In this document: one piece after another, positions 45,398-54,429 of the stretch | Position numbering within the stretch: the first letter of the stretch is position 1 | Layout of the letters: the number at the start of each line of letters is the position of its first letter | DNA from: Agathobacter rectalis ATCC 33656 | Lineage (GTDB): Bacteria > Bacillota > Clostridia > Lachnospirales > Lachnospiraceae | Direction of reading: 5' to 3' | NCBI RefSeq assembly: GCF_000020605.1 | Contig: NC_012781.1 | Coordinates: 1,551,501 to 1,615,500 of the forward strand | DNA length: 64,000 bases | Notes under the pieces: model-generated | Seen by the model: the letters and a program-made list of their open reading frames with translations, nothing else | Database searches by the model: none | Told to the model about the DNA's origin: nothing | Position numbers and translations under genes: made by a program

Positions 45398-48321
45398 ATT
45401 TTAGTAACTGAATAATTTACGTGACTGTAAAACTGCAGCACTTATAGCTATTTTTGTGACACTATTTTAGTAACTGAATAATTTACGTGACTGTAAAACG
45501 AGCAACAATGGAGAAAATACCACGAATGGATTTTAGTAACTGAATAATTTACGTGACTGTAAAACATGAAATAGACAAGCTAAAACAGGAAGTACATTTT
45601 AGTAACTGAATAATTTACGTGACTGTAAAACAATTGCGGAGTATGCAAAAACAACAATGCTATTTTAGTAACTGAATAATTTACGTGACTGTAAAACGCA
45701 TTTTAGCCTTGACACGCCAAGCCTAAATTTTAGTAACTGAATAATTTACGTGACTGTAAAACTTGCATAGCAGCCAGCCGGAAAGAAAGGTGATTTTAGT
45801 AACTGAATAATTTACGTGACTGTAAAACCATGAAAAAATTCCTTCTTAAAGTAATTCTATTTTAGTAACTGAATAATTTACGTGACTGTAAAACATGGTG
45901 TACTTCCATCCATAGTCTGTCCAATTTTAGTAACTGAATAATTTACGTGACTGTAAAACAAATCTCTCATAGTTGCGCCCCCTAACAAATTTTAGTAACT
46001 GAATAATTTACGTGACTGTAAAACAAGAACAAATCTATCAAAGGAAGATATTCTATTTTAGTAACTGAATAATTTACGTGACTGTAAAACCCGCCGGACG
46101 GCTTTCTCCAATTATCTACAATTTTAGTAACTGAATAATTTACGTGACTGTAAAACGATCACATACATCAATCAGATCATCGCCCAATTTTAGTAACTGA
46201 ATAATTTACGTGACTGTAAAACCAGGACTAACAAGAGCATTACAACAGCAAGATTTTAGTAACTGAATAATTTACGTGACTGTAAAACCCAAAGGATTAT
46301 TAGAATGGTACTTATCAATTTTAGTAACTGAATAATTTACGTGACTGTAAAACGATTGACCGTCTTAGTCTCATAAGCCTTGTATTTTAGTAACTGAATA
46401 ATTTACGTGACTGTAAAACTATCGTGGGGCTTCGGCTTTGCGATTTACAATTTTAGTAACTGAATAATTTACGTGACTGTAAAACACAACAGTGTATGCT
46501 GTCCGTGTCAGCGTATTTTAGTAACTGAATAATTTACGTGACTGTAAAACAAAAATGTTTCTGATTGCAAAAGCAGATTAATTTTAGTAACTGAATAATT
46601 TACGTGACTGTAAAACGCATATCCAGGACAGATTGAGTATCAGCTTATTTTAGTAACTGAATAATTTACGTGACTGTAAAACAGGCAAAAAGCATATATG
46701 GAAACACATAGATTTTAGTAACTGAATAATTTACGTGACTGTAAAACAATAACATACTTTACCTTGTGCCTTAGCGATTTTAGTAACTGAATAATTTACG
46801 TGACTGTAAAACTAAATAGACGCTATGGCTGGGCTTCACCATATTTTAGTAACTGAATAATTTACGTGACTGTAAAACAAATCGTGGAAAAAGTGACGAA
46901 ATAAGCAATTTTAGTAACTGAATAATTTACGTGACTGTAAAACCGAACTGATAGACAGTGGAACTGTTAGAGAATTTTAGTAACTGAATAATTTACGTGA
47001 CTGTAAAACGTAAAGGCGGTGTTGGCTAATGAGCGATAGATTTTAGTAACTGAATAATTTACGTGACTGTAAAACAGAGCCTTTATATCCTCTAAGCTGG
47101 TTACTATTTTAGTAACTGAATAATTTACGTGACTGTAAAACTGTCAAGTTTATTAGGGGGGTAGAAGATGATATTTTAGTAACTGAATAATTTACGTGAC
47201 TGTAAAACCGTAGCAAATAATTCTAATGAAATCATTAATTTTAGTAACTGAATAATTTACGTGACTGTAAAACGAGCTTCGGTGCTTTTGTGGGTGGATT
47301 TGGATTTTAGTAACTGAATAATTTACGTGACTGTAAAACCGTTTTCTCCGTATGTGCCCGGGATACGTGATTTTAGTAACTGAATAATTTACGTGACTGT
47401 AAAACGCTCACTTAAATACAGGACTGAAAGGCGGAATTTTAGTAACTGAATAATTTACGTGACTGTAAAACATTCATATTGATTAAAGTTATACGCCTCT
47501 TATTTTAGTAACTGAATAATTTACGTGACTGTAAAACATAAACAATGAAATTCAGAATAGTCGATGCATTTTAGTAACTGAATAATTTACGTGACTGTAA
47601 AACACTGCCGGAAGTGGCAAGAGCGTAGACACGATTTTAGTAACTGAATAATTTACGTGACTGTAAAACAGCTTTACAAGAACTTGGTCTTCACGGAAGA
47701 TTTTAGTAACTGAATAATTTACGTGACTGTAAAACGGATGTAATGACTCACTCGTCAACCTATCTATTTTAGTAACTGAATAATTTACGTGACTGTAAAA
47801 CAAATCCGGTTGCAATCCCAATTATGCCAACCATTTTAGTAACTGAATAATTTACGTGACTGTAAAACATCATCATAAACAAGGCCATTATCAATGCAAT
47901 TTTAGTAACTGAATAATTTACGTGACTGTAAAACAAGACGTGAAACTGAAGGAATATGCAACAAATTTTAGTAACTGAATAATTTACGTGACTGTAAAAC
48001 CAGAATGTTCGGTACCGCATTTTCACGCATATTTTAGTAACTGAATAATTTACGTGACTGTAAAACAAGACAAGTTCACTATTGATGCAGCTAACAATTT
48101 TAGTAACTGAATAATTTACGTGACTGTAAAACCGAGCTCAAGCTTGCTAGCTCGCAGCACACATTTTAGTAACTGAATAATTTACGTGACTGTAAAACAC
48201 ATGTAGCTCTCAGGAGCGTTGGTCTTGTATTTTAGTAACTGAATAATTTACGTGACTGTAAAACTTTTTTTATTTTAATGTACATAAAACTATATTTTAG
48301 TAACTGAATAATTTACGTGAC
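45398..48321 (+). CRISPR. CRISPR array: 45 repeats of 36 bp, 44 spacers
   Basis: Repeats begin ATTTTAGTAACTG and end GTGACTGTAAAAC, with 43 or 44 apparently identical copies. Spacers are 29-31 nt: two of 31, ten of 29, and the rest 30. The first repeat starts at 45398 and the last at 48294. The last repeat keeps only its first 28 bases and then diverges (GCTATATA), marking the leader-distal end. The preceding spacer (29 nt) is strongly AT-rich. No duplicate spacers noticed. Long - strand ORFs inside the array are artefacts of the repeat. Several spacers carry a Shine-Dalgarno followed by ATG, as expected of phage gene starts. Confidence 0.99.
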
Positions 48322-48447
48322 GCTATATAAAATCAAGACAACAAGCAATATTATTTCAAAGTTTAGTTTTATTAAAAATTAAACTAGACGATTTTGATTC
48401 ATTAAAGTAATATATAAGAATACGAAGTCAAGTTTTCACAGTTATTA

Positions 48448-48474
48448 GATTATCGACACACTGTGTCGACAATC
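48448..48474. promoter_or_regulatory. 27-bp imperfect palindrome 1 after the array
   Basis: GATTATCGACACA and TGTGTCGACAATC pair around a central C (48461) with a single mismatch. No T-run follows, so operator or recombination site is as likely as terminator. Confidence 0.6.
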
Positions 48475-48519
48475 TGGAAGCAGTATATTTTTATTATTAT
48501 ATGAGATTGCGAAATAAAA

Positions 48520-48546
48520 AATTTTCCACTCACTGAGTGGAAATTT
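48520..48546. promoter_or_regulatory. 27-bp imperfect palindrome 2 before ydbC
   Basis: AATTTTCCACTCA and TGAGTGGAAATTT pair around central C 48533, with a 10-bp perfect core (TTTCCACTCA/TGAGTGGAAA). It shares a CACTG centre with palindrome 1, 72 bp upstream; the two may be paired regulator sites for the ydbC operon. Confidence 0.6.
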
Positions 48547-48609
48547 CATCTAATAAACTAAAGATGAACAAATATAATATTTCCAATTCTAACAGAAAGG
48601 ATTTATAGT

Positions 48610-48816
48610 ATGGCAGATTTTAAATATGAAATAGTAGAACACATAGGCACACTCTCAGAAAGTGCCAAAGGATGGACAAAGGAACTCAACAGAATTTCAT
48701 GGAATGGTGGAGAACCAAAGTATGATATCAGAGACTGGGCACCGGAACACGAGAAGATGGGAAAGGGTGTTACGTTGTCTGAGGATGAGATGGCAAAGCT
48801 AAAAGACTTATTGTAA
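48610..48816 (+). CDS. ydbC: YdbC/PC4-like single-strand DNA-binding transcription coactivator homolog
   Basis: 68 aa, AAAGGA upstream. Sequence LSESAKGWTKELNRISWNGGEPKYDIRDWAPEHEKMGKGVTLSEDEM is the compact PC4/YdbC fold. Bacterial YdbC homologs bind single-stranded nucleic acid. First gene of a small operon with a nitroreductase 31 nt downstream. Role in transcription or repair is not known. Confidence 0.9.
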   Translation: MADFKYEIVEHIGTLSESAKGWTKELNRISWNGGEPKYDIRDWAPEHEKMGKGVTLSEDEMAKLKDLL

Positions 48817-48847
48817 ATATCATTTGAATTACATGGAGGACAAAATC

Positions 48848-49366
48848 ATGAGCAAAGTATTAGAAGAAATGAAAACCAGAAGAAGTATTCGCAAATTCAA
48901 ACCGGACATGATTCCGCAAGACATCCTTGACCGGATAATTGAGGCCGGAACCTTTGCGGCAAACGGCAGAGGTGCACAGAACACCATTATTATTCAGGTG
49001 ACAAACAAGGAAATAAGGGATGAAATCGCTAAGAGAAATGCCGACATAATGGGAAGTAATACTGATCCATTTTACGGTGCGCCGGTTATTCTTATCGTTC
49101 TTGGAAAGAAGGACTGGCCTACACATGTCTATGATGGCAGTCTTGTGATGGGAAATCTAATGCTTGCAGCACATGATCTGGGTATTGGAAGCTGCTGGAT
49201 TCACCGCGCGAAGGAAGAATTTGAGTCTGACTGGGGCAAGGAGCTTCTCAAATCACTCGGTATTGAGGATGAGTATGAGGGAATCGGACATTGTGCTCTT
49301 GGATATGTCGATGGAGATTATCCTGACGTGATTCCGAGAAAAGAGAATCGCGTATTTTACATATAG
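48848..49366 (+). CDS. Nitroreductase family protein (FMN oxidoreductase)
   Basis: 172 aa from ATG 48848 (TGGAGGA upstream). FMN-binding MKTRRSIRKFKPDMIPQDILDRIIEAGTFAANGRGAQN, and the ILMV-type GSCWIHRAKE and IGHCALGYVDGDYP pieces. Typical NfsA/NfrA fold, reducing nitro or quinone substrates with NAD(P)H; substrate unknown. Operon with ydbC. Confidence 0.9.
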   Translation: MSKVLEEMKTRRSIRKFKPDMIPQDILDRIIEAGTFAANGRGAQNTIIIQVTNKEIRDEIAKRNADIMGSNTDPFYGAPVILIVLGKKDWPTHVYDGSLVMGNLMLAAHDLGIGSCWIHRAKEEFESDWGKELLKSLGIEDEYEGIGHCALGYVDGDYPDVIPRKENRVFYI

Positions 49367-49378
49367 GAGATAACCACC

Positions 49379-49634
49379 ATGAATTTTTTATTTGTGGCAT
49401 TGGGCGGCGCCGTAGGTGCAATGGCCAGATATGCCATCAGTCTTATACCCTTAAAAACTGAATTTCCTTTTTTGACTTTAATCACCAACGTAGTTTTCTA
49501 CATTTTCGCTGGAATCCTATAATCTGTTTGACCATAATCACTGCCTGCTTGGGTGCGGATATGTGTTGTTGAGCTGTTTAGGATGTATACTCGGTGTGAT
49601 GTGTGGCGAAAAACTTGCTGCAATAATCAAGTGA
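49379..49634 (+). pseudogene. Broken crcB-like fluoride channel gene
   Basis: Translation from ATG 49379 gives MNFLFVALGGAVGAMARYAI and continues to LTLITNVVFYIFAGIL, the recognisable N-terminus of CrcB (GGxxGAxxRY), then a stop at 49520. The following bases to the TGA at 49632 resume CrcB-like C-terminal sequence (YVLLSCLGCILGVMC, EKLAAIIK) in another frame. The middle transmembrane part is deleted. CrcB exports fluoride; this copy cannot. No fluoride riboswitch is seen upstream. Confidence 0.75.
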
Positions 49635-49711
49635 CGAGTATTGTGCGGTTTTGCGAATGTGCGTGTGTTTCTGAATAGTTACAATACAAATTGATGGGGA
49701 GATAAGTGTAT

Positions 49712-50761
49712 ATGAGTGAAACGGAAAACAATGAGCTGACTGCCGGGAAGCAATCTAAGGAACCTAGGAGCAATCAAAAGCTAAAGCTTTTGTATCTGGC
49801 CAAAATTCTTTTGAATAATACTGATGCTAACCATGATATTACGCTTGATGAGATTTTAAACAAGCTGCATGCATACGATGTCACGGCAGCGAGAAAAAGT
49901 CTGTATGATGATATAGCACAGCTGAATGATTTTGGTATCAAAACCCAAAAGACGCAGTATGGCAGGACTGTCCATTATAAGGTGATTGGCAGGGCATTTG
50001 AGCTGGCGGAGCTTAAGCTTTTAGTGGATTCTGTCGCGGCTGCCAAGTTCATCACTGAGGAGAAATCCAATGAGCTTATTAAGAAGCTGGAGAGTCTTAC
50101 AAGCAGACAGGAGGCTGCCACTCTGCAGCGCCAGGTATATGTTGCCGGAAGAGTGAAAACCATGAATAGCGACATCATGAAAAATGTCGATGCCATACAC
50201 AATGCAATTGCAAATAATTCAAGCCTTTCTTTTCAATATTGCCGGTGGAATACGAAAAAAGAGCTTGAGGTGAAGCATGACGGCGCCAGATATCATGTCA
50301 GTCCATGGGGATTACTGTGGAATGATGGCAATTACTATCTGATTGGATATGACCATGATACACAGGTAAAGGATATTCGTCATTACCGTGTAGACAAGAT
50401 GAAGAATATCCTGATTGAAAATAAAGTCCGTGAGGGCAGGGAGAAGCTTAAAAAACTCGATATTGCTTCTTATGGCAAATCGAAGTTTGGTATGTACAAT
50501 GGAGAAGAGATTAAGGCTGAGATACTGTGCAAAAACAGCGCTATAGGTGTCCTGATTGACAGGTTTGGAACTGATGTGACAATCTTAAAGAAGGATGAAG
50601 CTCATTCGCGTGTTTTTGTGAAGGTAGCTGATAACAAGCTTTTTATTCATTGGATTATGGCAATGGGGGATAATTTTAAGATAATTGGCCCGGAGAATCT
50701 GGTGAAAGAGGTTCATGATGAGCTTAACAGACTGGCAAAACAATATGAGCTTGCTGACTAA
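49712..50761 (+). CDS. WYL domain transcriptional regulator
   Basis: 349 aa (ATG 49712; a GTG at 49706 is also possible). N-terminal helix-turn-helix (about 25-90, DEILNKLHAYDVTAARKSLYDDI) and WYL domain (about 150-250) with WGLLWNDGNYYLIGYDHD and RHYRVDKM, then a WCX-like C-terminal domain. WYL proteins sense ligands or nucleic acid and often regulate stress, SOS or phage defence genes, but this one sits between a broken crcB and an ABC-F gene. Target unknown. Confidence 0.88.
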   Translation: MSETENNELTAGKQSKEPRSNQKLKLLYLAKILLNNTDANHDITLDEILNKLHAYDVTAARKSLYDDIAQLNDFGIKTQKTQYGRTVHYKVIGRAFELAELKLLVDSVAAAKFITEEKSNELIKKLESLTSRQEAATLQRQVYVAGRVKTMNSDIMKNVDAIHNAIANNSSLSFQYCRWNTKKELEVKHDGARYHVSPWGLLWNDGNYYLIGYDHDTQVKDIRHYRVDKMKNILIENKVREGREKLKKLDIASYGKSKFGMYNGEEIKAEILCKNSAIGVLIDRFGTDVTILKKDEAHSRVFVKVADNKLFIHWIMAMGDNFKIIGPENLVKEVHDELNRLAKQYELAD

Positions 50762-50845
50762 ATCTTGAAGAAAGTGCCATATTGGGAAAATAAAATCTTG
50801 AAGAAAATGCCATATTGGGGAAATAAAATCTTGAAGAGAGGTATA
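50761..50845 (+). repeat. 33-bp tandem repeat, 2 full copies and a partial third
   Basis: Copies start at 50761, 50794 and 50827 with AATCTTGAAGAAA and end CATATTGGG(G)AAA. The partial third copy supplies the region just before the ABC-F RBS. Overlaps the last base of the WYL stop. Possible slipped duplication or leader element. Confidence 0.85.
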
Positions 50846-50846
50846 C

Positions 50847-52400
50847 ATGAGTATTTTAAACGTAGAGCACCTAAGCCATGGTTTTGGCGACCGTGCTATT
50901 TTTGAGGATGTTTCCTTCAGACTGTTGAAGGGAGAGCACATAGGGCTTGTCGGTGCAAACGGTGAGGGAAAATCGACTTTTATGAATATTATCACAGGCA
51001 GGCTTATGCCTGATGAGGGCAAAATAGAGTGGGCAAAGAAGGTGCGTGTGGGTTATCTAGACCAGCACACAGCGCTTGAAAAGGGTATGACTATCGGCTC
51101 AGTTCTTTCATCTGCATTTGATTTCCTTTATGATATGGAAAATGAGATGAACGACATATATGCGCGTCTTGGCGATGTGGACGAGGACGAGATGAATAAG
51201 CTGATGGAGGAAGCCGGCACGATTCAGGACATGCTTACCATGCATGATTTCTATATGATTGATGCAAAGGTTGAGGAGGTTGCAAGGGCTCTTGGACTTT
51301 TAGACCTGGGGCTTGATAAAGACGTTACCGATTTAAGCGGTGGTCAGAGAACCAAAGTGCTGATGGGAAAGCTCCTCTTGGAGAAGCCGGATATTCTGCT
51401 TTTGGATGAGCCTACAAACTATCTGGACGTAGAGCATATTGAGTGGCTTAAGCGATATCTGAACGATTATGAGAATGCGTTTATTCTTATTTCTCACGAT
51501 ATACCGTTTCTGAACAGCGTGGTAAATCTCATCTATCACATGGACAACAAGAAGCTCGACAGGTATGTCGGGGATTATGACAAATTTATGGAAGTCTATG
51601 AGATGAAGAAAGCCCAGCTTGAGGCTGCGTACAACAAACAGCAGCAGGAGATTAAAGAGCTGAAGGATTTTGTGGCGAGAAATAAGGCGCGTGTCGCTAC
51701 AAGGAATATGGCGATGTCACGTCAGAAGAAGCTTGACAAGATGGATGTTATTGAGCTTGCTGCTGAAAAGCCAAAGCCGGAGTTTAACTTTAAGACAGCG
51801 CGTACTCCGGGTCGGTATATTTTCCAGACAAATGGACTGGTCATTGGCTATGATGATCCGCTTTCATCTGCTCTCGACCTTGAGATGGAGAGGGGACAAA
51901 AGATTGTTCTTACCGGTGCAAACGGCATCGGAAAGACGACATTGCTTAAGAGTATTCTTGGGCTGATAAAGCCGCTTTCAGGAAGTGTTACACTTGGAGA
52001 TTATCTGGAGATAGGGTACTTTGAGCAGGAGATGGATCAGTCGGTTACAACCACATGTATTGAGGAGATATGGAACGAGTTTCCTGCATTTTCGCAGTAC
52101 GAGGTGCGAAGCGCGCTTGCCAAGTGTGGTCTGACCACAAAGCATATTGAAAGCCAGGTGCGTGTGTTAAGCGGTGGTGAACAGGCAAAGGTACGCCTGT
52201 GCAAGCTGATAAACAGAGAGACAAATATTCTGCTTCTGGATGAGCCTACCAACCATCTGGATGTGGATGCTAAGGATGAGCTGAAGCGTGCCTTAAAGGA
52301 ATATAAGGGCAGCATACTGATGGTATGCCACGAGCCGGATTTCTATGATGGGCTTGCGACGGATGTGTGGGATTGTTCAAAGTGGACTACGAGATTATAG
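50847..52400 (+). CDS. ABC-F family ATPase
   Basis: 517 aa soluble protein with two ABC domains and no membrane part. Domain 1 Walker A GANGEGKST, signature LSGGQRTK, Walker B ILLLDEPTNYLD; domain 2 Walker A GANGIGKTT, signature LSGGEQAK, Walker B LLLDEPTNHLD. A Lys/Arg-rich interdomain linker (about 245-310) matches the P-site tRNA interaction motif. It may be a translation factor (EttA/YbiT-like) or an antibiotic-resistance ABC-F; YbiT-like is the better fit, as the protein is short with no C-terminal extension. RBS GAGAGGT. Confidence 0.9.
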   Translation: MSILNVEHLSHGFGDRAIFEDVSFRLLKGEHIGLVGANGEGKSTFMNIITGRLMPDEGKIEWAKKVRVGYLDQHTALEKGMTIGSVLSSAFDFLYDMENEMNDIYARLGDVDEDEMNKLMEEAGTIQDMLTMHDFYMIDAKVEEVARALGLLDLGLDKDVTDLSGGQRTKVLMGKLLLEKPDILLLDEPTNYLDVEHIEWLKRYLNDYENAFILISHDIPFLNSVVNLIYHMDNKKLDRYVGDYDKFMEVYEMKKAQLEAAYNKQQQEIKELKDFVARNKARVATRNMAMSRQKKLDKMDVIELAAEKPKPEFNFKTARTPGRYIFQTNGLVIGYDDPLSSALDLEMERGQKIVLTGANGIGKTTLLKSILGLIKPLSGSVTLGDYLEIGYFEQEMDQSVTTTCIEEIWNEFPAFSQYEVRSALAKCGLTTKHIESQVRVLSGGEQAKVRLCKLINRETNILLLDEPTNHLDVDAKDELKRALKEYKGSILMVCHEPDFYDGLATDVWDCSKWTTRL

Positions 52401-52469
52401 ATTTATAAATTATGAATTAGATATGCATGCCTTTTAAGACATAGATATTTAGAGCAGGAGATGATTTTT

Positions 52470-53019
52470 ATGCATATCAGTATACTTTTAATGGAACAGA
52501 TAATAGAGCTTTTTATCATAATTTTAATGGGTTTTATTATCGTGAAAGCAGGTATTGTGAAGGATGAGGACAGCAAGGTTTTATCAAAGATTGTGCTGTA
52601 TCTGATTATACCGTGTGTTATTATCAATGCCTTTCAGGTGGATTACACTTCAAAAACAGTGAGAGGTCTTTTGATTGCATTTGTGGCATCGGTGATTTTG
52701 CGGTTAGTTTTGCTGTTTATCATTTCTGCTATGGGCAGGCTTTTCCATATTTGTTACCTTTCTCAGGATGCTTCTGGTTCCGTTGATATCGCTTATTCTT
52801 ATTAAAATCAGCCATATGGCATATCTTTCTGCAGATGCGCCAAAGATTATGCTTATTGTTTTCTTGGCGATTATTACGCCTTCGGCATCGACTGTTACAC
52901 AGATGTGTCAGGTGTATGGCAATGATTCAAGGTATGCCAGCGCAATAAATGTAGTGACAACACTTTGTGCTGTAGTGACGATGCCGGTTATGGTGCTTTT
53001 ATTTGAAGAATTTATATAA
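52470..53019 (+). pseudogene. Frameshifted and internally deleted AEC (auxin efflux carrier) permease
   Basis: N-terminal part from ATG 52470 (AGGAG at 52456) has the AEC first helices: LLMEQIIELFIIILMGFIIVKAGI and VLYLIIPCVIINAF. After about residue 95 the frame shifts: the C-terminal part (52765 on) is in the next frame and reads LLVPLISLILIKIS and TPSASTVTQMCQVY, the final helices of AEC carriers. About 100 residues between are missing. The whole would normally be about 310 aa. Non-functional. Confidence 0.8.
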
Positions 53020-53049
53020 AAACGAAAAGTCATGAAGCTTGTTTTTAAA

Positions 53050-54072
53050 CTAGAAGGTCATCACACAGTCCCTTGTGATTTCATCAAGTGATGATACACC
53101 ACACATCTTCATGGTGTCTTCAAGCTCTGTACCGATTTTGTCTATGTATGCACGTACACCATCGGCCTTACCGCCGTATACAGCCGTTACAAACGGTCTT
53201 GTGATAAGAACTCCGTCTGCACCCAGTGCAAGGGCTTTAAAGACGTCTGTGCCGCTTCTGATGCCACCATCTACAAGAATCTTAATGCCTGAGCCTTCAA
53301 GAGCCTTTACGATGCTTTCAAGCACCTCAGCAGTGGCAGGACACTGATCCAGCACACGTCCACCGTGATTTGATACAATAATAGCGCTTGCGCCTGCCTC
53401 TTTTGCTTTAAGCGCACCCTTTACGGTCATAATTCCCTTTACAATAAATGGGGTTCCGGCCATCTGTATGATATCGCAAAGCTCTGAAACTGTTTTGCTT
53501 CCGGCTGGCGGATCAAGATTTTTGAGGAATGGAAGACCGGCTGCATCGACATCCATAGCTACTGCAAATGCGCCTGATTCATGTACCAGCTCCATTTTTT
53601 CACGTATGGTCTCAATGTTCCATGGCTTTACGGTAGGTATTCCGGCACCATCTGCATTTTTGATAGCTTTGGTGGCTGCAACCATGACATTGGGGTCAGT
53701 TCCGTCGCCTGTGAAAGCTGCGATACCGTTCTTTGCACAGGCTGACACGAGGATATCGTTGTATGTCACATCATCCAGACAGTCTCCGTAGTGCAGCTGT
53801 ACTGCACCTACAGGACCTGCAAATACCGGATATTTAAAAGTACGGCCGAAGAGTGAGAGAGAGGTGTCTACGGGCTTATTTTCGGCAATAGTATCCATGT
53901 TTACACGGATTTGTTTCCATTTGTCGTAGTTGCGTATGGCTGTGTCTCCGATGCCCTTTGAGCCGGGACCGGGCATCTGGTTTTTGCATGCGAGGCCGTT
54001 GCATTCAGGACAGGCCTTGCAGTATTTTCCAAGACGTGGTCTGGCATTTTCGATACATTCTGTATAGTTCAT
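53050..54072 (-). CDS. FMN-dependent alpha-hydroxy-acid oxidising protein
   Basis: 340 aa from ATG 54072 (TTGGAGGAA upstream on - strand). FMN-linked (beta-alpha)8 dehydrogenase: catalytic IIVSNHGGRVLDQCPAT, FMN phosphate site VDGGIRSGTDVFKALALGADGVLITRPF. The N-terminal CKACPECNGLACKNQMPGPGSKG is Cys-rich and unlike glycolate oxidase, as in clostridial lactate-oxidase-like proteins. Possibly acts on L-lactate or a related acid; substrate uncertain. Confidence 0.85.
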   Translation of the reverse strand: MNYTECIENARPRLGKYCKACPECNGLACKNQMPGPGSKGIGDTAIRNYDKWKQIRVNMDTIAENKPVDTSLSLFGRTFKYPVFAGPVGAVQLHYGDCLDDVTYNDILVSACAKNGIAAFTGDGTDPNVMVAATKAIKNADGAGIPTVKPWNIETIREKMELVHESGAFAVAMDVDAAGLPFLKNLDPPAGSKTVSELCDIIQMAGTPFIVKGIMTVKGALKAKEAGASAIIVSNHGGRVLDQCPATAEVLESIVKALEGSGIKILVDGGIRSGTDVFKALALGADGVLITRPFVTAVYGGKADGVRAYIDKIGTELEDTMKMCGVSSLDEITRDCVMTF

Positions 54073-54163
54073 ATTTTTCCTCCAAGTGTAAATCTTTTTA
54101 AATTTTATTATTGAGATTATAACACGATAATTTTTTAATGTATACAAAACAGATGAAAAGCTC

Positions 54164-54194
54164 TTGACTTGGAGTGGACTCCAAGTGATATAGT
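54164..54194 (+). promoter_or_regulatory. MerR-type promoter and operator
   Basis: TTGACT (54164-54169) and TATAGT (54189-54194) with the 19-bp spacer diagnostic of MerR-controlled promoters. The perfect palindrome ACTTGGAGT-GG-ACTCCAAGT (54167-54186) fills the spacer. It now reads into a MerR remnant and the DXS-like gene. Confidence 0.85.
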
Positions 54195-54413
54195 TTCATT
54201 GTAACAATCAAAAAGGAGGCGCTTATAGAATATATCAGGCTTTTTCAGATGGGAGATGCCACATTTGAAGCAAGGTGTCAGCTTCTCAAGGAGCAATACG
54301 AGCAGCTTGATGAGCAGAAAAAACAGATTGAAAACACGATGGAACGCTTACAGTATAAAATTTCTAAATACGAGAATGCGATAAAGACAGGTGAATTGAC
54401 CTGGGACAAATAG
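54189..54413 (+). pseudogene. MerR family regulator remnant (C-terminal effector half)
   Basis: In-frame translation without a start gives ALIEYIRLFQMGDATFEARCQLLKEQ, then a coiled coil and QYKISKYENAIKTGELTWDK. This is the C-terminal half of a MerR/AdhR-type protein. The N-terminal winged helix is absent; the promoter's -10 abuts the fragment, so the deletion removed about 80 codons. It ends 17 nt before the next gene. Confidence 0.75.
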
Positions 54414-54429
54414 GAGGACAAAATATAAT

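Noticed and set aside
47552-48068. Two - strand ORFs of 89 and 99 aa inside the CRISPR array
   Set aside because: They encode repeating FYSHVNYSVTKI blocks, which are just the repeat read backwards; no RBS.
49367-49378. Fluoride riboswitch before the crcB remnant
   Set aside because: Only 12 bases lie between the nitroreductase stop and the remnant; no crcB motif is possible there.
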